A stretch of DNA of 64,000 nucleotides from Candidatus Paracaedibacteraceae bacterium. GTDB taxonomy: Bacteria; Pseudomonadota; Alphaproteobacteria; Paracaedibacterales; Paracaedibacteraceae. How positions within the stretch are numbered: the stretch's first letter is position 1; the number at the start of each line of letters is the position of its first letter. Below the pieces are notes generated by a model. That model was given only the letters and a program-made list of their open reading frames with translations, was not told the DNA's origin and searched no databases. Made by a program: the position numbers and the translations under genes. Below, piece after piece: positions 34,802 through 45,838 of the stretch. Location of the stretch: assembly GCA_019636035.1 (NCBI GenBank), contig JAHBYI010000002.1, positions 248,001-312,000 on the forward strand, written 5' to 3'.

Positions 34802-36001
34802 ATGTCAGAACAAAAAGAGATTAAAGTTCCACCGTTAGGTGAATCCGTGAGTGAGGGAACGGTTGCTCGCTGGGTCAAAAAGGAAGGTCAGGCTGTTATT
34901 GCGGATGAAATTCTGGTAGAATTGGAAACGGATAAAGTAACTCTTGAAGTGACTTCTCCTGCATCGGGTGTCTTATCCAAAATTCATCACCCGGAAGGAA
35001 CCAACGTTGAGGTTGGGCAAATCCTTGGTCTTGTTGATGTCGGGGCAGAAGCGATTGCCGAAGAGATCAAACAAGAAATCCGAGAGGAAGTTAAGACCAT
35101 CGAAGCAAAAGTAGAATCCGTTGCTGAAAAACGTGTTGACGTTGCTGCTCAGCATGGCCCTGCTGTTCGTAAAATGGCAGAAGAAAATAAAATTAATCTA
35201 TCGGCTGTGTCAGCCAGTGGCAAAGATGGGCGTGTTACAAAAGGGGATGTTTTGGATTTTATGGAAAACCCTGTTGCAGCGGCTCCTGCTCGTACAGTTG
35301 AGGCTCGTGAAGAGCGTGTTAAGATGACCCGTTTGCGTCAACGTATTGCTGAACGCCTCAAAGGGGCGCAGAATACCGCGGCAATTTTGACGACGTTCAA
35401 TGAAGTGGATATGACCAATATCATTGAAATGCGTAATCGTTATAAAGAATCCTTTGAAAAAAAACATGGCGTGAAACTCGGGTTTATGTCTTTCTTTGTC
35501 AAGGCCGCGATTCAAGCTCTCAAGGAAATCCCTGAGGTCAATGCTGAAATTAATGGTGACGAGATTATCTATAAGAATTATTACGATATCGGGGTTGCTG
35601 TTTCTGCACCACAAGGGCTTGTCGTCCCTGTTGTTCGTGATGCTGATGCGATGACTTTTGCTGATGTTGAAAAGGAAATAGCGCGCCTTGGTGGACGTGC
35701 CCGTGATGGAAAACTTGGTATTGATGAGATGACAGGTGGTACGTTTACGGTATCAAATGGCGGTATCTTTGGATCCTTGATGTCGACACCAATCCTAAAT
35801 TCACCGCAAACAGGGATTTTGGGGATGCATAAAACCCAAGATCGCCCTGTTGCGATCAACGGTCAAGTTGTGATTCGCCCCATGATGTATATCGCATTAT
35901 CCTATGATCACCGTTTGATTGACGGTAAGGAAGCTGTAACGTTTTTGGTTCGCATTAAGGAAAACATTGAAAATCCGGAACGTTTACTTTTGGATATGTA
36001 A
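34802..36001 (+). CDS. sucB: 2-oxoglutarate dehydrogenase E2, dihydrolipoamide succinyltransferase
   Basis: Transfers the succinyl group to CoA. The 399-residue product has one lipoyl domain with the modified lysine in ETDKVTLEV (Lys45), a peripheral-subunit-binding domain ([20 protein letters not shown] then [15 protein letters not shown]), and a catalytic domain ending in the active-site [20 protein letters not shown]. The ATG at 34802 gives the usual [20 protein letters not shown] start; a TTG at 34787 adds five residues and was rejected. It lies directly after sucA and before lpd. Confidence 0.97.
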   Translation: MSEQKEIKVPPLGESVSEGTVARWVKKEGQAVIADEILVELETDKVTLEVTSPASGVLSKIHHPEGTNVEVGQILGLVDVGAEAIAEEIKQEIREEVKTIEAKVESVAEKRVDVAAQHGPAVRKMAEENKINLSAVSASGKDGRVTKGDVLDFMENPVAAAPARTVEAREERVKMTRLRQRIAERLKGAQNTAAILTTFNEVDMTNIIEMRNRYKESFEKKHGVKLGFMSFFVKAAIQALKEIPEVNAEINGDEIIYKNYYDIGVAVSAPQGLVVPVVRDADAMTFADVEKEIARLGGRARDGKLGIDEMTGGTFTVSNGGIFGSLMSTPILNSPQTGILGMHKTQDRPVAINGQVVIRPMMYIALSYDHRLIDGKEAVTFLVRIKENIENPERLLLDM

Positions 36002-36038
36002 TGTGATTGTAATAACTGTTAAGGGTCAAGGATAAAAA

Positions 36039-37439
36039 ATGTCTCAGGAATATGATTTGGTTGTCATTGGTGCTGGACCAGGTGGATACGTTGCTGCAAT
36101 CAAGGCTGCTCAGTTGGGCATGAAGGTTGCCTGTGTCGACAAAAGAGAAGCTGCAGGTGGTACTTGCTTAAACGTTGGCTGTATTCCGTCAAAGGCATTG
36201 CTGACATCATCTCATAAATTTTATGAGGCTCAGAACCATCTCCAAAATCATGGCATTACTGCGGATGTCCGAATCGATGTTAAGAAAATGATGTTGCGCA
36301 AAGAAAACGTTGTGACAGAATTAACAAAGGGCATCGGATTTTTGTTCAAGAAGAACGGTGTTACGTTTATTAATGGTCATGCTCAAATCCGTTCTGCCCA
36401 TGAAATTCATGTCGAAGGGCATGATCCTCTTATTGCTAAAAATATTTTGATTGCAACAGGATCCGTTTCGTCGACCCTGCCTGGGATTGAGATTGACGAA
36501 AAACAAATTGTTTCATCAACAGGAGCACTGGAATTCGACAAGGAACCAAAACATCTTGTTGTTATCGGGGCTGGCTATATCGGCCTAGAGCTTGGCTCTG
36601 TCTGGCGTCGTTTGGGGACTGCTGTAACGGTTGTTGAATATGCGGATCGTATTGTTCCGATGATGGATCAAGAGGTTGCTAAGGCGTTTCATAAATCCCT
36701 TGAATCACAAGGTATCGTTTTCCGATTGGGGCGCAAGGTTGTTAATATTGTGAACCAAGGTAAAGAGCTTGCCCTTCATGTTATTCCCGCATCCTCTAAG
36801 GGTGAAGACATGCCTGAGATTATTACCTGTGATAAAGTTTTAGTGGCGGCTGGCCGTAAACCGAATACACAAGGTCTTGGTTTGGAGAATGTTGGCATCG
36901 AGCTAGATCCGCGTGGATTTATCCATGTTAATCAGCACTTTCAAACAAAATACCCTCATATCTTGGCGATTGGAGATGTGATACCGGGGCCGATGCTTGC
37001 CCATAAGGCTGAGGAGGAGGGCATTGTCGCTGTTGAATTTTTAGCGGGTCAGTCAGGTCATGTTAATTATGATGTGATTCCGGCCGTTGTCTATACTCAA
37101 CCGGAGGTTGCATCGGTTGGGATTACAGAAGAACAGGCAAAAGAACAAGGACATGCCTACAAGGTTGGTAAATTCCCATTCCTGGCAAACAGCCGGGCAA
37201 AATCGACAGGTGACACGGTTGGTTTTGTTAAGGTGATTGCTGATGCAAAAACCGACCGTGTTTTGGGTGTTCACATCATTGGTGAACAAGCCGGAAACAT
37301 GATTGCAGAGGCAGCCATAGCAATGGAGTTTTGTGCTTCATCCGAAGATATCGCTCGTACATGTCATGCGCATCCGACCCATTCCGAAGCTCTCAAGGAA
37401 GCAGCCATGGCAACCTATGGCAAGGCTATTCACGTATAG
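36039..37439 (+). CDS. lpdA: Dihydrolipoamide dehydrogenase (E3)
   Basis: Reoxidises dihydrolipoamide with FAD and NAD. The 466-residue product has the FAD loop VVIGAGPGGYVAAIKAAQLG, the redox-active pair in GGTCLNVGCIPSKALL (Cys43, Cys48), an NAD-binding GAGYIGLELGSVW, and the C-terminal catalytic HAHPTHSEALKEA. It closes the TCA operon. No second lpd lies beside pdhABC at 57.4 kb, so this E3 may serve both dehydrogenase complexes; that is an inference limited to this window. Confidence 0.97.
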   Translation: MSQEYDLVVIGAGPGGYVAAIKAAQLGMKVACVDKREAAGGTCLNVGCIPSKALLTSSHKFYEAQNHLQNHGITADVRIDVKKMMLRKENVVTELTKGIGFLFKKNGVTFINGHAQIRSAHEIHVEGHDPLIAKNILIATGSVSSTLPGIEIDEKQIVSSTGALEFDKEPKHLVVIGAGYIGLELGSVWRRLGTAVTVVEYADRIVPMMDQEVAKAFHKSLESQGIVFRLGRKVVNIVNQGKELALHVIPASSKGEDMPEIITCDKVLVAAGRKPNTQGLGLENVGIELDPRGFIHVNQHFQTKYPHILAIGDVIPGPMLAHKAEEEGIVAVEFLAGQSGHVNYDVIPAVVYTQPEVASVGITEEQAKEQGHAYKVGKFPFLANSRAKSTGDTVGFVKVIADAKTDRVLGVHIIGEQAGNMIAEAAIAMEFCASSEDIARTCHAHPTHSEALKEAAMATYGKAIHV

Positions 37440-37451
37440 CTGATTTTTTGA

Positions 37452-38156
37452 TCATCCGACGCGTTCGATGAAACTGCGGGCACGTTCGGATTGAGGGGAT
37501 TCAAAAAAGTCCTGAGCGGATGAATCCTCGATCAACTGACCGTTTTCTAAAAAGAGCACGCGGTCAGCGATTTTTTTACAGATCTTAAGTTCATGAGTTG
37601 CCATGATGATAATTCTGTCTGGGCTTCGTAATCCGTCAATCAAGTCGGCCACATCATCAACCATTTCAGGATCTAACGCTGATGTTGGCTCATCAAACAA
37701 AAGAATCCGCGGTTCCATCATCAAGGCACGGGCAATAGCAACACGTTGCTTTTGTCCACCCGATAAAAGGTGAGGCTGAACATCTGCTTTATCGTCAAGG
37801 CCAAAACGTTTTAGCATCTCTATGGCTTTGGGATTGCATGTAGCATCTGTCATCAGGCCAAGATGTTCAGGAGAATAGCATAGATTCTCAAGAACCGTTA
37901 GGTGTGGAAACAGGTGGAACTGTTGAAAAACCATGCCGATATCGGTAGGTTTTAGGGCTTGAATCGGAATGCCATCCATAAGGATGGCTTTTGGATTTGT
38001 TGGTTCTAGTCGTGCAATACATCGCAGAAGAGATGTTTTCCCACTTCCCGATGGACCTAAAAGAGCTGTAATTTCCCCAAGATTAAAATTGCAGGTTATT
38101 TTGTCTAAAATCTTATTTCCATTGGATGTGAGCGTTAGTTCATCTAGTTTAAGCAT
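37452..38156 (-). CDS. Polar amino-acid ABC transporter, ATP-binding protein
   Basis: The ATPase of an importer, 234 residues. Walker A is LLGPSGSGKTSLLRCIARLE, the Q-loop is VFQQFHLFPHLTVLEN, the signature is LLSGGQKQRVAIARALMMEP, Walker B is ILLFDEPTSALDPEMV, and the H-loop histidine lies in MATHELKICK. It matches the GlnQ/HisP group. An in-frame start at 38195 was rejected in favour of 38156, whose ATG overlaps the permease stop (TATGCTTAA). It is the last gene of the set binding protein, permease, ATPase. Confidence 0.93.
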   Translation of the reverse strand: MLKLDELTLTSNGNKILDKITCNFNLGEITALLGPSGSGKTSLLRCIARLEPTNPKAILMDGIPIQALKPTDIGMVFQQFHLFPHLTVLENLCYSPEHLGLMTDATCNPKAIEMLKRFGLDDKADVQPHLLSGGQKQRVAIARALMMEPRILLFDEPTSALDPEMVDDVADLIDGLRSPDRIIIMATHELKICKKIADRVLFLENGQLIEDSSAQDFFESPQSERARSFIERVG

Positions 38157-38805
38157 ACTTAAGCCTCTTTTCGAGTTGTTTTGCTCCGAAAGCAATGATC
38201 ATCACAATTATATAGTAACATGCTGCCGCAATGATTAATGGTTCAAAATACATATATTTTTCACTGGCAACCTTTTGAGCTTGCCTTAAAAGATCCGCTT
38301 CACCTATGGTTGAGACCAAAGTTGACTCTTTTAAAAGGTCAATCATTTCGTTAACTAATGCGGGCAATGTATTGCGAATAGCCTGAGGCATAATAATGCC
38401 GATAATGGTTTGTCGACGGCTAAGCCCCAGCATTTGTGCTGCTTCCCACTGTCCTTTATCGACGGATTGAATACCGGCACGGATAATTTCAGAGGAATAG
38501 GCTGCTGAATTGAGGGCAAAAGTTAAAATCCCTGCTTCAAATGTTGAAATGGTATAGCCCGTTAATTGTGGTGTTGCGTAATAAACTAGACCCAACTGAA
38601 CCAGCAAGGGAGTTCCACGGAAAATCGATGTATAAGCATGAGCAAACCAACGTAAAGCAGAGCGATGAGAAAGCTTGGCCACAGCTAAGAAGATCCCCAG
38701 CGGTAGACCACACATTAAGGATAAGCTTGTAAACTTTAAGGTTACCAACAACCCCTGAAGGATTATTGGTAAGGATGGCAGAATTGCCTCAAAATTAAGG
38801 TTCAT
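38149..38805 (-). CDS. Polar amino-acid ABC transporter, permease
   Basis: The inner-membrane permease of the importer, 218 residues with about five membrane helices. The family signature appears as ILQGLLVTLKFTSLSLMCGL near the N terminus and EAAQMLGLSRRQTIIGIIMP for the EAA loop that contacts the ATPase. The last residues overlap the ATPase start. The gene begins at the base after the binding-protein stop, so all three are one operon. A single permease suggests a homodimeric channel, as in the GlnP or HisQ-type systems. Confidence 0.93.
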   Translation of the reverse strand: MNLNFEAILPSLPIILQGLLVTLKFTSLSLMCGLPLGIFLAVAKLSHRSALRWFAHAYTSIFRGTPLLVQLGLVYYATPQLTGYTISTFEAGILTFALNSAAYSSEIIRAGIQSVDKGQWEAAQMLGLSRRQTIIGIIMPQAIRNTLPALVNEMIDLLKESTLVSTIGEADLLRQAQKVASEKYMYFEPLIIAAACYYIIVMIIAFGAKQLEKRLKYA

Positions 38806-39543
38806 TTATTTTAGCCACGTTAGAATGAGTTGATTCAACGATCCGTCTTTTTTCATTTCTGCTAAGATGTCATTGACCTTGTTGCGGAGTTCTGATCCTT
38901 TGGGAAAAGCAATGGCTATTTCCATTTCGGAACCGGCAATCGGAATAACTTTGAAAGCAGTCTGCTGTGTGACCAATAGATCTCCTTCGGTTTTGCCCAT
39001 CAGAATACAAGCAATCCGACCACTTTTCATGTCTTGAATTAAGTCCGGTACTTTCGGTAGAGTTTTAACAACCATGTTGGGCACTTGTTGTATCAGGTCA
39101 TTGTTGGCATAGGATTCGTAGATAGATCCCGATTGCAACCCTATTGTTTTATCCCTTAAATTAGAGGGTGTTTTTATCTCTGATTCTCTCAAACAGACCA
39201 TAACCATGGATCCTGAATAATAGGTATCACTAAAATCGACAGCCTTTTTACGTTCTTCAGTAGCAGAGATAGCAGAAACACCAACATCAATTCTTTTTGA
39301 TTGGAGGGCTGCAATAATGCCATCAAAGTTCATATCTTTGAATTCAATCGTTATCTTTAATCGTTTTGCGATTTCGTTCAGTAATTCAACATCAAATCCG
39401 ATAATTTTACCGTCTGAGAAATATTCGAAAGGTGGATAATCAGCGGACAGACCAACTGTTATCTGAGGTTCAGTTTTCTTTTGTTCATCTTTGCATGAAA
39501 TCATGGCCAATGCTGTGCAAGCAATGCTTAAGAATTTTTTCAT
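38806..39543 (-). CDS. Amino-acid ABC transporter, substrate-binding lipoprotein
   Basis: A periplasmic binding protein of family 3, 245 residues, anchored as a lipoprotein: the signal ends ALAMISC with the lipid-modified cysteine at residue 17. Family signatures include VGLSADYPPFEYFSDGKIIG then FDVELLNEIAKRLKI, and AISATEERKKAVDFSDTYY. An SGSIYES segment lies where substrate-contacting residues are expected. The substrate is a polar amino acid; the exact one cannot be read. Lipid anchoring is less common in Gram-negative family members. It is the first gene of the three-gene importer operon. Confidence 0.92.
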   Translation of the reverse strand: MKKFLSIACTALAMISCKDEQKKTEPQITVGLSADYPPFEYFSDGKIIGFDVELLNEIAKRLKITIEFKDMNFDGIIAALQSKRIDVGVSAISATEERKKAVDFSDTYYSGSMVMVCLRESEIKTPSNLRDKTIGLQSGSIYESYANNDLIQQVPNMVVKTLPKVPDLIQDMKSGRIACILMGKTEGDLLVTQQTAFKVIPIAGSEMEIAIAFPKGSELRNKVNDILAEMKKDGSLNQLILTWLK

Positions 39544-39627
39544 TGTAAAATCCTATTTTTTACGAGGGGTAATTTAGAATCCAGTCAAGGTCAAATGGGA
39601 TGACTATAGATTCGTTTTAGGGTGAGA

Positions 39628-40728
<1,101 letters not shown>

Positions 40729-40836
40729 TCAAGAAAAATATACATTAGATGCGCCATTATCGTTACAAATTTAAACAAAAAGGCTCGTATCTTTAGGCGT
40801 TTTTTTATATCCTATAGAAAATGATGGAGGAGTGCG

Positions 40837-41064
40837 ATGGGGTTATACACGGGATTTGTTACCTTTAGCGTTATTTGGTTGGTTTTGCTTTTTGTTGTTT
40901 TGCCGGTCGGTTTGCATATTCCGGAACACACTGAACAAGGCATGGCAACAAGTGCTCCTAGCAATCCGATGATAAAAAAGAAATTTCTCATCGTGACACT
41001 TTTAACAATTCCTGTGTTCTTCATTGCAAAATGGATGATTGAGACAAACGTTTTGAATATATAA
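40837..41064 (+). CDS. DUF1467 family two-helix membrane protein
   Basis: A 75-residue protein with two hydrophobic helices: TFSVIWLVLLFVVLPVGLHI and FLIVTLLTIPVFFIAKWMIE, separated by a short polar loop (PEHTEQGMATSAPSNPMIKK). This matches DUF1467, a small membrane family found mainly in alphaproteobacteria; function unknown. GGAGGAGTGCG is a strong ribosome-binding site. It stands alone between the divergent obgE and the PTP-like gene. Confidence 0.85.
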   Translation: MGLYTGFVTFSVIWLVLLFVVLPVGLHIPEHTEQGMATSAPSNPMIKKKFLIVTLLTIPVFFIAKWMIETNVLNI

Positions 41065-41140
41065 TTAATTTTTTGTCCACATTTTGAGGTGTAAACTGAT
41101 TTTAGTGAACATGATGACTATCGACTTAGTAGGTGTAAAA

Positions 41141-42202
41141 GTGAAACTTCAAGCGTCATTGCAAGCCACTGCAAAGCAATTCGGGTTATTGTTAATCTCG
41201 TCGATGGTGTCCTTTGGGAACTGCCAAGTGAATTTCTCACCGTCTTCGCTCTTAGGCTATATCGGTAGGGGAGCCATCGATGATTATGTCTTGTCACCCT
41301 ATGATATGGTTTATGATTCGGATCGCCCGGCGGGAATGCCTAAAAATTTCAGAAGTCCCGTTTTCTATAAACCTGCTCAACCTCAAGATTTAAATAATAC
41401 CGGGTTCAATCAACTAACAATCTCCGGGAGTGCACAATATTCGTGGCCGGAACTGCAAGAGATGGTTAAGCACGTTCACAACCGTCATAAAGTTCCGTAT
41501 GATCATATTTATGTCTTAGATCTGCGTGAAGAGCCCCATGGTTTTTTTAATGATGCTGCGGTTTCTTGGTATTATGGTCCGTTGTCTTATCAGCAAAATA
41601 AAGAGACAGATGCTGTTATTGCTTCGGAACTAAGGCGGATTGAGCAAGTCCGTTCGTTTCCCAATACATTCGTCTATAAGGCCAAAAAAACAGAAAGAGG
41701 TGTCGCAGGGGGTAAGTCTGTTTCTATTGAACCTGTTCGTATCCTTATGCGTGAGCGTGAAGCTGTTTTGAGTCTGGGGGCACAATACAAACGATTGCCT
41801 GTAACGGATCATTTTCGGCCGCAAGCAACAGATATTGATGATTTTGTTGATTGGGTTAAGACGTTACCTCAAAATGCTTGGATCCATATGAAATGCCGTG
41901 GAGGGAAGGGGCGGACAACAACTTTTATGGCGTTATTTGATATTATTCAAAATCCTAAGGTTCCTGTGGATTCTATTTTAGAGCGTCATAAATTATTAGG
42001 AGGGGTTGATCTTTCCCGTAAGAAGATTAAAAAAGGGCAAGAGTGGAAATTGCGCCTTAATAACGATCGAGTTAACATCATTAAACATTTCTACGCGTAC
42101 CGAAATGCCCCTGAGAGTTGGGGAAAAATTCCCTTTTCGACGTGGATTATCAAACAAGGAATTTATCTGGGATATTTAGGGGAAAAAACGGGCGCCGATT
42201 AG
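41141..42202 (+). CDS. Exported PTP-like (phytase-type) phosphatase
   Basis: A 353-residue protein with an N-terminal signal (FGLLLISSMVSFGNCQ). Two motifs identify the PTP-like inositol polyphosphatase family: VLDLREEPHGFFNDAAVSWY at about 125-144, the family's general-acid-side block, and the P-loop HMKCRGGKGRTTTFM (C252 to T259, a CX5R-T loop). Members remove phosphate from inositol phosphates or phosphotyrosine, and occur as secreted effectors in host-associated bacteria. The GTG at 41141 was chosen because it places the signal peptide at the N terminus and has AGG seven bases upstream; ATGs at 41111 and 41114 are alternatives. Host-cell delivery is not shown. Confidence 0.82.
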   Translation: MKLQASLQATAKQFGLLLISSMVSFGNCQVNFSPSSLLGYIGRGAIDDYVLSPYDMVYDSDRPAGMPKNFRSPVFYKPAQPQDLNNTGFNQLTISGSAQYSWPELQEMVKHVHNRHKVPYDHIYVLDLREEPHGFFNDAAVSWYYGPLSYQQNKETDAVIASELRRIEQVRSFPNTFVYKAKKTERGVAGGKSVSIEPVRILMREREAVLSLGAQYKRLPVTDHFRPQATDIDDFVDWVKTLPQNAWIHMKCRGGKGRTTTFMALFDIIQNPKVPVDSILERHKLLGGVDLSRKKIKKGQEWKLRLNNDRVNIIKHFYAYRNAPESWGKIPFSTWIIKQGIYLGYLGEKTGAD

Positions 42203-42525
42203 ATTTTCAATTTTTTCCCATCATGCTGGATTGTTACTGATCGTATCTCAGTTTTATAGGGAAGTTTTGCCTCGAGAATGTGACTGATAGGGCTCTCTAG
42301 GTTAGAGATTCCCGCTTCAGGTTTTTGTGCTTTTAAGTCACATGTTAAATTGGTCCCCGTGCTCACACAGTTAATGAGTCTCGGCTGGAGATATCCTGTC
42401 GGTATATGAGCACGTAGGGTTACAGTGGTGGAATCTTGGGTATGAGAAACGCTTAGTTTTTCAACGTTTACTGCGGTTGCTAAGCTTATAAAAGCCGTAT
42501 AGGCAAGTATGAGTTTTGCTCCCAT
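42199..42525 (-). CDS. Small exported protein of unknown function
   Basis: I do not recognise this 108-residue protein. A signal peptide (MGAKLILAYTAFISLATAVN) precedes a mature domain of about 90 residues that looks all-beta: strands KLSVSHTQDSTTVTLRAHI, LINCVSTGTNLTCDLKA and IRSVTIQHDGKKLKI alternate polar and hydrophobic residues. Two cysteines (NCVSTGTNLTC) could form a disulphide. AGGAATC precedes the ATG. The gene is tail-to-tail with the PTP-like gene, overlapping it by four bases, so the two are not cotranscribed. Confidence 0.65.
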   Translation of the reverse strand: MGAKLILAYTAFISLATAVNVEKLSVSHTQDSTTVTLRAHIPTGYLQPRLINCVSTGTNLTCDLKAQKPEAGISNLESPISHILEAKLPYKTEIRSVTIQHDGKKLKI

Positions 42526-42741
42526 TGATTCCTCCGAATTTGATTGTTTGTATGATTTTATTGTGGCCCAGTGTTTCTTAATGATAGGTTAACAAAAGGG
42601 TTGACAAAGGGTTAATATGTCTTGGATGCAACACCTGAAGTCAATAAAAAAAATTTTTAAAGAAATCCATTTCGAAAATTACTTAACAATGCTATTAATA
42701 TAAAATGTTATGACTCTTTTAGTGGGTAGCTGATTTTTATT

Positions 42742-43218
42742 ATGCCAAATTTAGACGGAATTGATCTCCAGATTTTGAACGACCTCCAAGAAGATGGACG
42801 CTTGACCAATGTGGAATTAGCTCGTCGTGCGGGTATATCAGCCCCCCCTTGTCTTCGCCGTGTTCGTAGTCTTGAGGAACTTGGCGTTATTAAGGGATAT
42901 CATGCTGATGTTAATCCTTCTACCTTGGGTTTCGGCGTTTCTGTCTTTGCTCAGGTTGGTTTGCATAGTCAAAATGAAAGCGATTTACGAGCCTTTGAAA
43001 CCCAGATTTCCGGTTGGCCTTTAGTCCGTGAATGTCATATGGTTGCTGGGGATGCTGATTTCCTCTTGAAAATCGTTGCTCGTAACTGGGATGAATACCA
43101 ACGTTTTTTATCCAATGAATTAACCTCGTTCCCCAATGTTCGTAACGTGAAAAGTAAACTTGTCGTACGGACATCAAAACATCTTCCGGGTGTTCCGATC
43201 GAAGAAGTTAAGGTATAA
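42742..43218 (+). CDS. Lrp/AsnC family transcriptional regulator
   Basis: A 158-residue feast/famine regulator. The N-terminal HTH is LDGIDLQILNDLQEDGRLTN, then VELARRAGISAPPCLRRVRS, and EELGVIKGYHADVNP. The C-terminal RAM effector domain follows with CHMVAGDADFLLKIVA. Members sense amino acids such as leucine or alanine, which suits an organism with ald and an amino-acid importer; the actual target is unknown. There is no clear Shine-Dalgarno. The 216 bases upstream hold a promoter-like TTGACA and repeated AAAGGGTT blocks, nothing else. Confidence 0.93.
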   Translation: MPNLDGIDLQILNDLQEDGRLTNVELARRAGISAPPCLRRVRSLEELGVIKGYHADVNPSTLGFGVSVFAQVGLHSQNESDLRAFETQISGWPLVRECHMVAGDADFLLKIVARNWDEYQRFLSNELTSFPNVRNVKSKLVVRTSKHLPGVPIEEVKV

Positions 43219-43302
43219 ACCAAGCTCCACGGTTTTATCGGCACGCGACTTAAGCTCACCTAATCTATTCAGAACTGAAACAGTCTATTTCTGCCTACGC
43301 GT

Positions 43303-43350
43303 CTATAGCCGACCCCTTATAATTCGGCTATACGCTTAATGGCTCTCTAT
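43303..43350 (+). repeat. Dispersed repeat family 1, shortened copy 3
   Basis: It keeps the hairpin TATAGCCGA...TCGGCTATA (nine pairs) and the end block TTAATGGCTCTCTAT, but lacks the CGTGTAC core of the other copies. It lies exactly at the downstream end of the nuo operon, between the Lrp gene and nuoK. Confidence 0.65.
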
Positions 43351-43354
43351 CGTT

Positions 43355-43678
43355 TTATCCGCGTAACACACTCGCGTCATCAACTTGGATTGTTTGTTTG
43401 TTGCGGAAAAAGACGACAAGAATTGCCAATCCAATGGCGGCTTCTGCTGCGGCAACTGTTAAAACAAACAATGTGAAAATTTGTCCCGATAAATCATTGA
43501 GATAGCTTGAGAATGTAACAAAGTTGATGTTAACGGATAACAGAATTAATTCAATCGACATCAGCATTAAAATGATGTTCTTACGGTTCAGGAATATCCC
43601 CATGGCACCGATTGTGAACAATAACCCTGACAAGATTAAATAGTGGTGGAGTGTAATTGTAAAGATTTGATCGACCAT
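43355..43678 (-). CDS. nuoK: NADH-quinone oxidoreductase subunit K
   Basis: A membrane subunit of complex I with three helices and the conserved glutamates used in proton transfer: [20 protein letters not shown] and [19 protein letters not shown]. The 107-residue length is normal. The start overlaps the nuoJ stop by one base. It is the last nuo gene here; no nuoL, nuoM or nuoN follows, only repeat family 1 and the convergent Lrp gene. Confidence 0.96.
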   Translation of the reverse strand: MVDQIFTITLHHYLILSGLLFTIGAMGIFLNRKNIILMLMSIELILLSVNINFVTFSSYLNDLSGQIFTLFVLTVAAAEAAIGLAILVVFFRNKQTIQVDDASVLRG

Positions 43679-44289
43679 TAGAGTTTTATTCCTTTGCCAG
43701 ATTCAATTTTATTGATGGTGAGTGTATCCGCTGGTGTACGTCGCATCTGAGCATTAATATCCTGACGGCGAGTCTCTGGTTTAAAGCGGAGAGTCAACGT
43801 AATTGCACCGATCATCGCAACCAAAAGGATAAGGCCGGAAACCTGAAAAGGGAGCAAATAATCCGTATACAAGACAGAACCAATCATTTGAGTATTTGAG
43901 ATGGTTGGGGTTACGACTTTTACGGTTTGGGTCGCTAGTCCCGTTGGTTTCCAAAGGTAAGCAACCATCGATAACTCAGCCCCCAGAATAAGGCCAATTA
44001 GAATTGAAAAAGAAGCATGACGTTTTGCCCCCTGGCGTAAGGTCGCAAAATCAACATCTAACATCATCACGACAAAGAGGAAGAGAACAGCAACGGCACC
44101 GACGTAAACAATGGCAAGGATCATGGCTAAAAGTTCAGCATTTAAGAGCAAGAACAGTCCCGACCCATTCATAAAGGCTAAGATTAGAAACAACACAGAA
44201 TGCACGGGATTGCGCGCTAAGATTACACAGCTGGCTGACGTTAATAAGGTCAGGGCAAACATGTAAAATAAAATACTTTCACCAATCAT
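43678..44289 (-). CDS. nuoJ: NADH-quinone oxidoreductase subunit J
   Basis: A membrane subunit of complex I with about five helices, 203 residues. The family segment is [20 protein letters not shown] followed by [20 protein letters not shown] then [11 protein letters not shown], which includes the pi-bulge helix. The C-terminal tail after residue 170 is polar and variable. It lies 13 bp after nuoI. Confidence 0.96.
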   Translation of the reverse strand: MIGESILFYMFALTLLTSASCVILARNPVHSVLFLILAFMNGSGLFLLLNAELLAMILAIVYVGAVAVLFLFVVMMLDVDFATLRQGAKRHASFSILIGLILGAELSMVAYLWKPTGLATQTVKVVTPTISNTQMIGSVLYTDYLLPFQVSGLILLVAMIGAITLTLRFKPETRRQDINAQMRRTPADTLTINKIESGKGIKL

Positions 44290-44302
44290 TTAAGGATTCC
44301 TT

Positions 44303-44791
44303 TTATCTATACGGTGCATCTTTTTTCAAGTTTTCAGCGATTTCACGTTCCCATCGTTCACCATTGGCTAAGAGTTTTTCTTTATCATAATAAAGTTCTT
44401 GATGGGTAAAGGTCGAAAACTCAAAGTTAGGGCCTTCGACAATTGCATCAACAGGGCATGCTTCTTGGCAGAACCCACAGTAGATACATTTTGTCATATC
44501 AATGTCATAACGTGTTGTGCGACGACTGCCATCGTCACGCTCTTCGGCCTCAATCGTTATGGCTTGGGCTGGACAAATGGCCTCGCAAAGCTTACAAGCA
44601 ATGCACCGTTCCTCGCCATTGGGATAACGGCGGAGTGCATGTTCACCACGAAATCGAGGGCTCAGACTTCCTTTTTCATAAGGATAGTTAATTGTTACCT
44701 TGGGGCGGAACAAATAACGTAGGGTTAACCACATGCCTTTTGCAATTTCAAACAAAACCCAATGGCGAATTCTTTTTAATAAGACCGACAT
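44303..44791 (-). CDS. nuoI: NADH-quinone oxidoreductase subunit I
   Basis: A peripheral ferredoxin-like subunit carrying two 4Fe-4S clusters (N6a, N6b). Both C-x2-C-x2-C-x3-C-P motifs are complete: [20 protein letters not shown] and [20 protein letters not shown]. The N-terminal amphipathic part ([20 protein letters not shown]) docks on the membrane arm. The 162-residue length is typical for alphaproteobacteria. Confidence 0.97.
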   Translation of the reverse strand: MSVLLKRIRHWVLFEIAKGMWLTLRYLFRPKVTINYPYEKGSLSPRFRGEHALRRYPNGEERCIACKLCEAICPAQAITIEAEERDDGSRRTTRYDIDMTKCIYCGFCQEACPVDAIVEGPNFEFSTFTHQELYYDKEKLLANGERWEREIAENLKKDAPYR

Positions 44792-44800
44792 GTCTTTCTC

Positions 44801-45829
44801 CTAAAACTTTGGCAGCCAACCCATAAACAATAAGAAACCGGATGTAAGAACAACCCACAGTAATGTCACAGGGAGGAAAACCTTCCAGCCAAGCCGCATG
44901 AGTTGGTCATAGCGATAGCGTGGTAATGTTGCGCGTACCCATAGGAAAACAAAGAGGAGGGCACATATTTTGACGATAAACCAGATAACACCGGGAATAG
45001 CGTTGAATAGGGGAATATCCAGCGGCGGAAGCCAGCCACCCAGAAATAAAACTGTCGCAATCGCGCTTTGTAAAATCATATTGGCATATTCGCCTAAGAA
45101 AAAGAGCGCAAAAGAGAGGGATGAATATTCAACGTGATAACCGGCTACAAGTTCCGATTCAGCTTCGGGTAAGTCAAAGGGATTGCGGTTTGTTTCGGCT
45201 AAGGCTGAAATAAAATGGATGACAAACATGGGGAAAAGAGGGATAGCAAACCAGAGTCCCTTTTGAGCTTCAACAATTTTGGTCAGGTTTAAGGATCCAA
45301 CGCAGAGCAAAACAGTAATAATAACAAGCCCAATGGACACTTCATACGAGACCATTTGTGCGGCTGAACGCATGGCACCAAGGAAAGCGTAGCGTGAGTT
45401 TGTTGCCCAACCTGCGATAATGATACCGTAAACACTCAAGGATGAAACAGCAAAAAGGTACAAAATACCAACGTTTATGTCGGCAAAGACCCAGCCATAA
45501 TCAAACGGAATGACCGCCCAAGCTGCAATGGATAAGGTAAACGTAATAACGGGTGCCAAAATGAACAAATATTTGTTGGCCATATTGGGGATAATGGTTT
45601 CTTTGTGCATCAACTTCAGGGCATCAGCAATGGGCTGAAGTAATCCAAACCAACCTGTGACGTTTGGCCCTTTGCGCATTTGCATCAAGCCAATAATCCG
45701 TCGTTCAGCATAGGTCAGATAGGCAACGCCAAGGATTAACGGCACAATAAGCAAGAGTGATTTTAACGCGATCATCACCATGTCTAGTCCATAAATGAAC
45801 AGTTGGTTTGTTACCGTTGAAAAGTTCAT
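44801..45829 (-). CDS. nuoH: NADH-quinone oxidoreductase subunit H
   Basis: The membrane subunit at the quinone site, 342 residues with about eight helices. Family signatures are [20 protein letters not shown], then [18 protein letters not shown], and [20 protein letters not shown] then [18 protein letters not shown], where quinone- and proton-pathway charged residues lie. It lies ten bp after nuoG. Confidence 0.97.
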   Translation of the reverse strand: MNFSTVTNQLFIYGLDMVMIALKSLLLIVPLILGVAYLTYAERRIIGLMQMRKGPNVTGWFGLLQPIADALKLMHKETIIPNMANKYLFILAPVITFTLSIAAWAVIPFDYGWVFADINVGILYLFAVSSLSVYGIIIAGWATNSRYAFLGAMRSAAQMVSYEVSIGLVIITVLLCVGSLNLTKIVEAQKGLWFAIPLFPMFVIHFISALAETNRNPFDLPEAESELVAGYHVEYSSLSFALFFLGEYANMILQSAIATVLFLGGWLPPLDIPLFNAIPGVIWFIVKICALLFVFLWVRATLPRYRYDQLMRLGWKVFLPVTLLWVVLTSGFLLFMGWLPKF

Positions 45830-45838
45830 TTTATCCCC

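Noticed and set aside
42595-42625. GTTAAC/TTGACA/GTTAA cluster before the Lrp gene as a CtrA site
   Set aside because: Spacing does not match TTAA-N7-TTAAC; it may simply be promoter sequence.
44399-44722. Plus-strand frames opposite nuoI
   Set aside because: Cysteine-rich look is due to antisense of the iron-sulphur cysteine codons; nuoI is certain.
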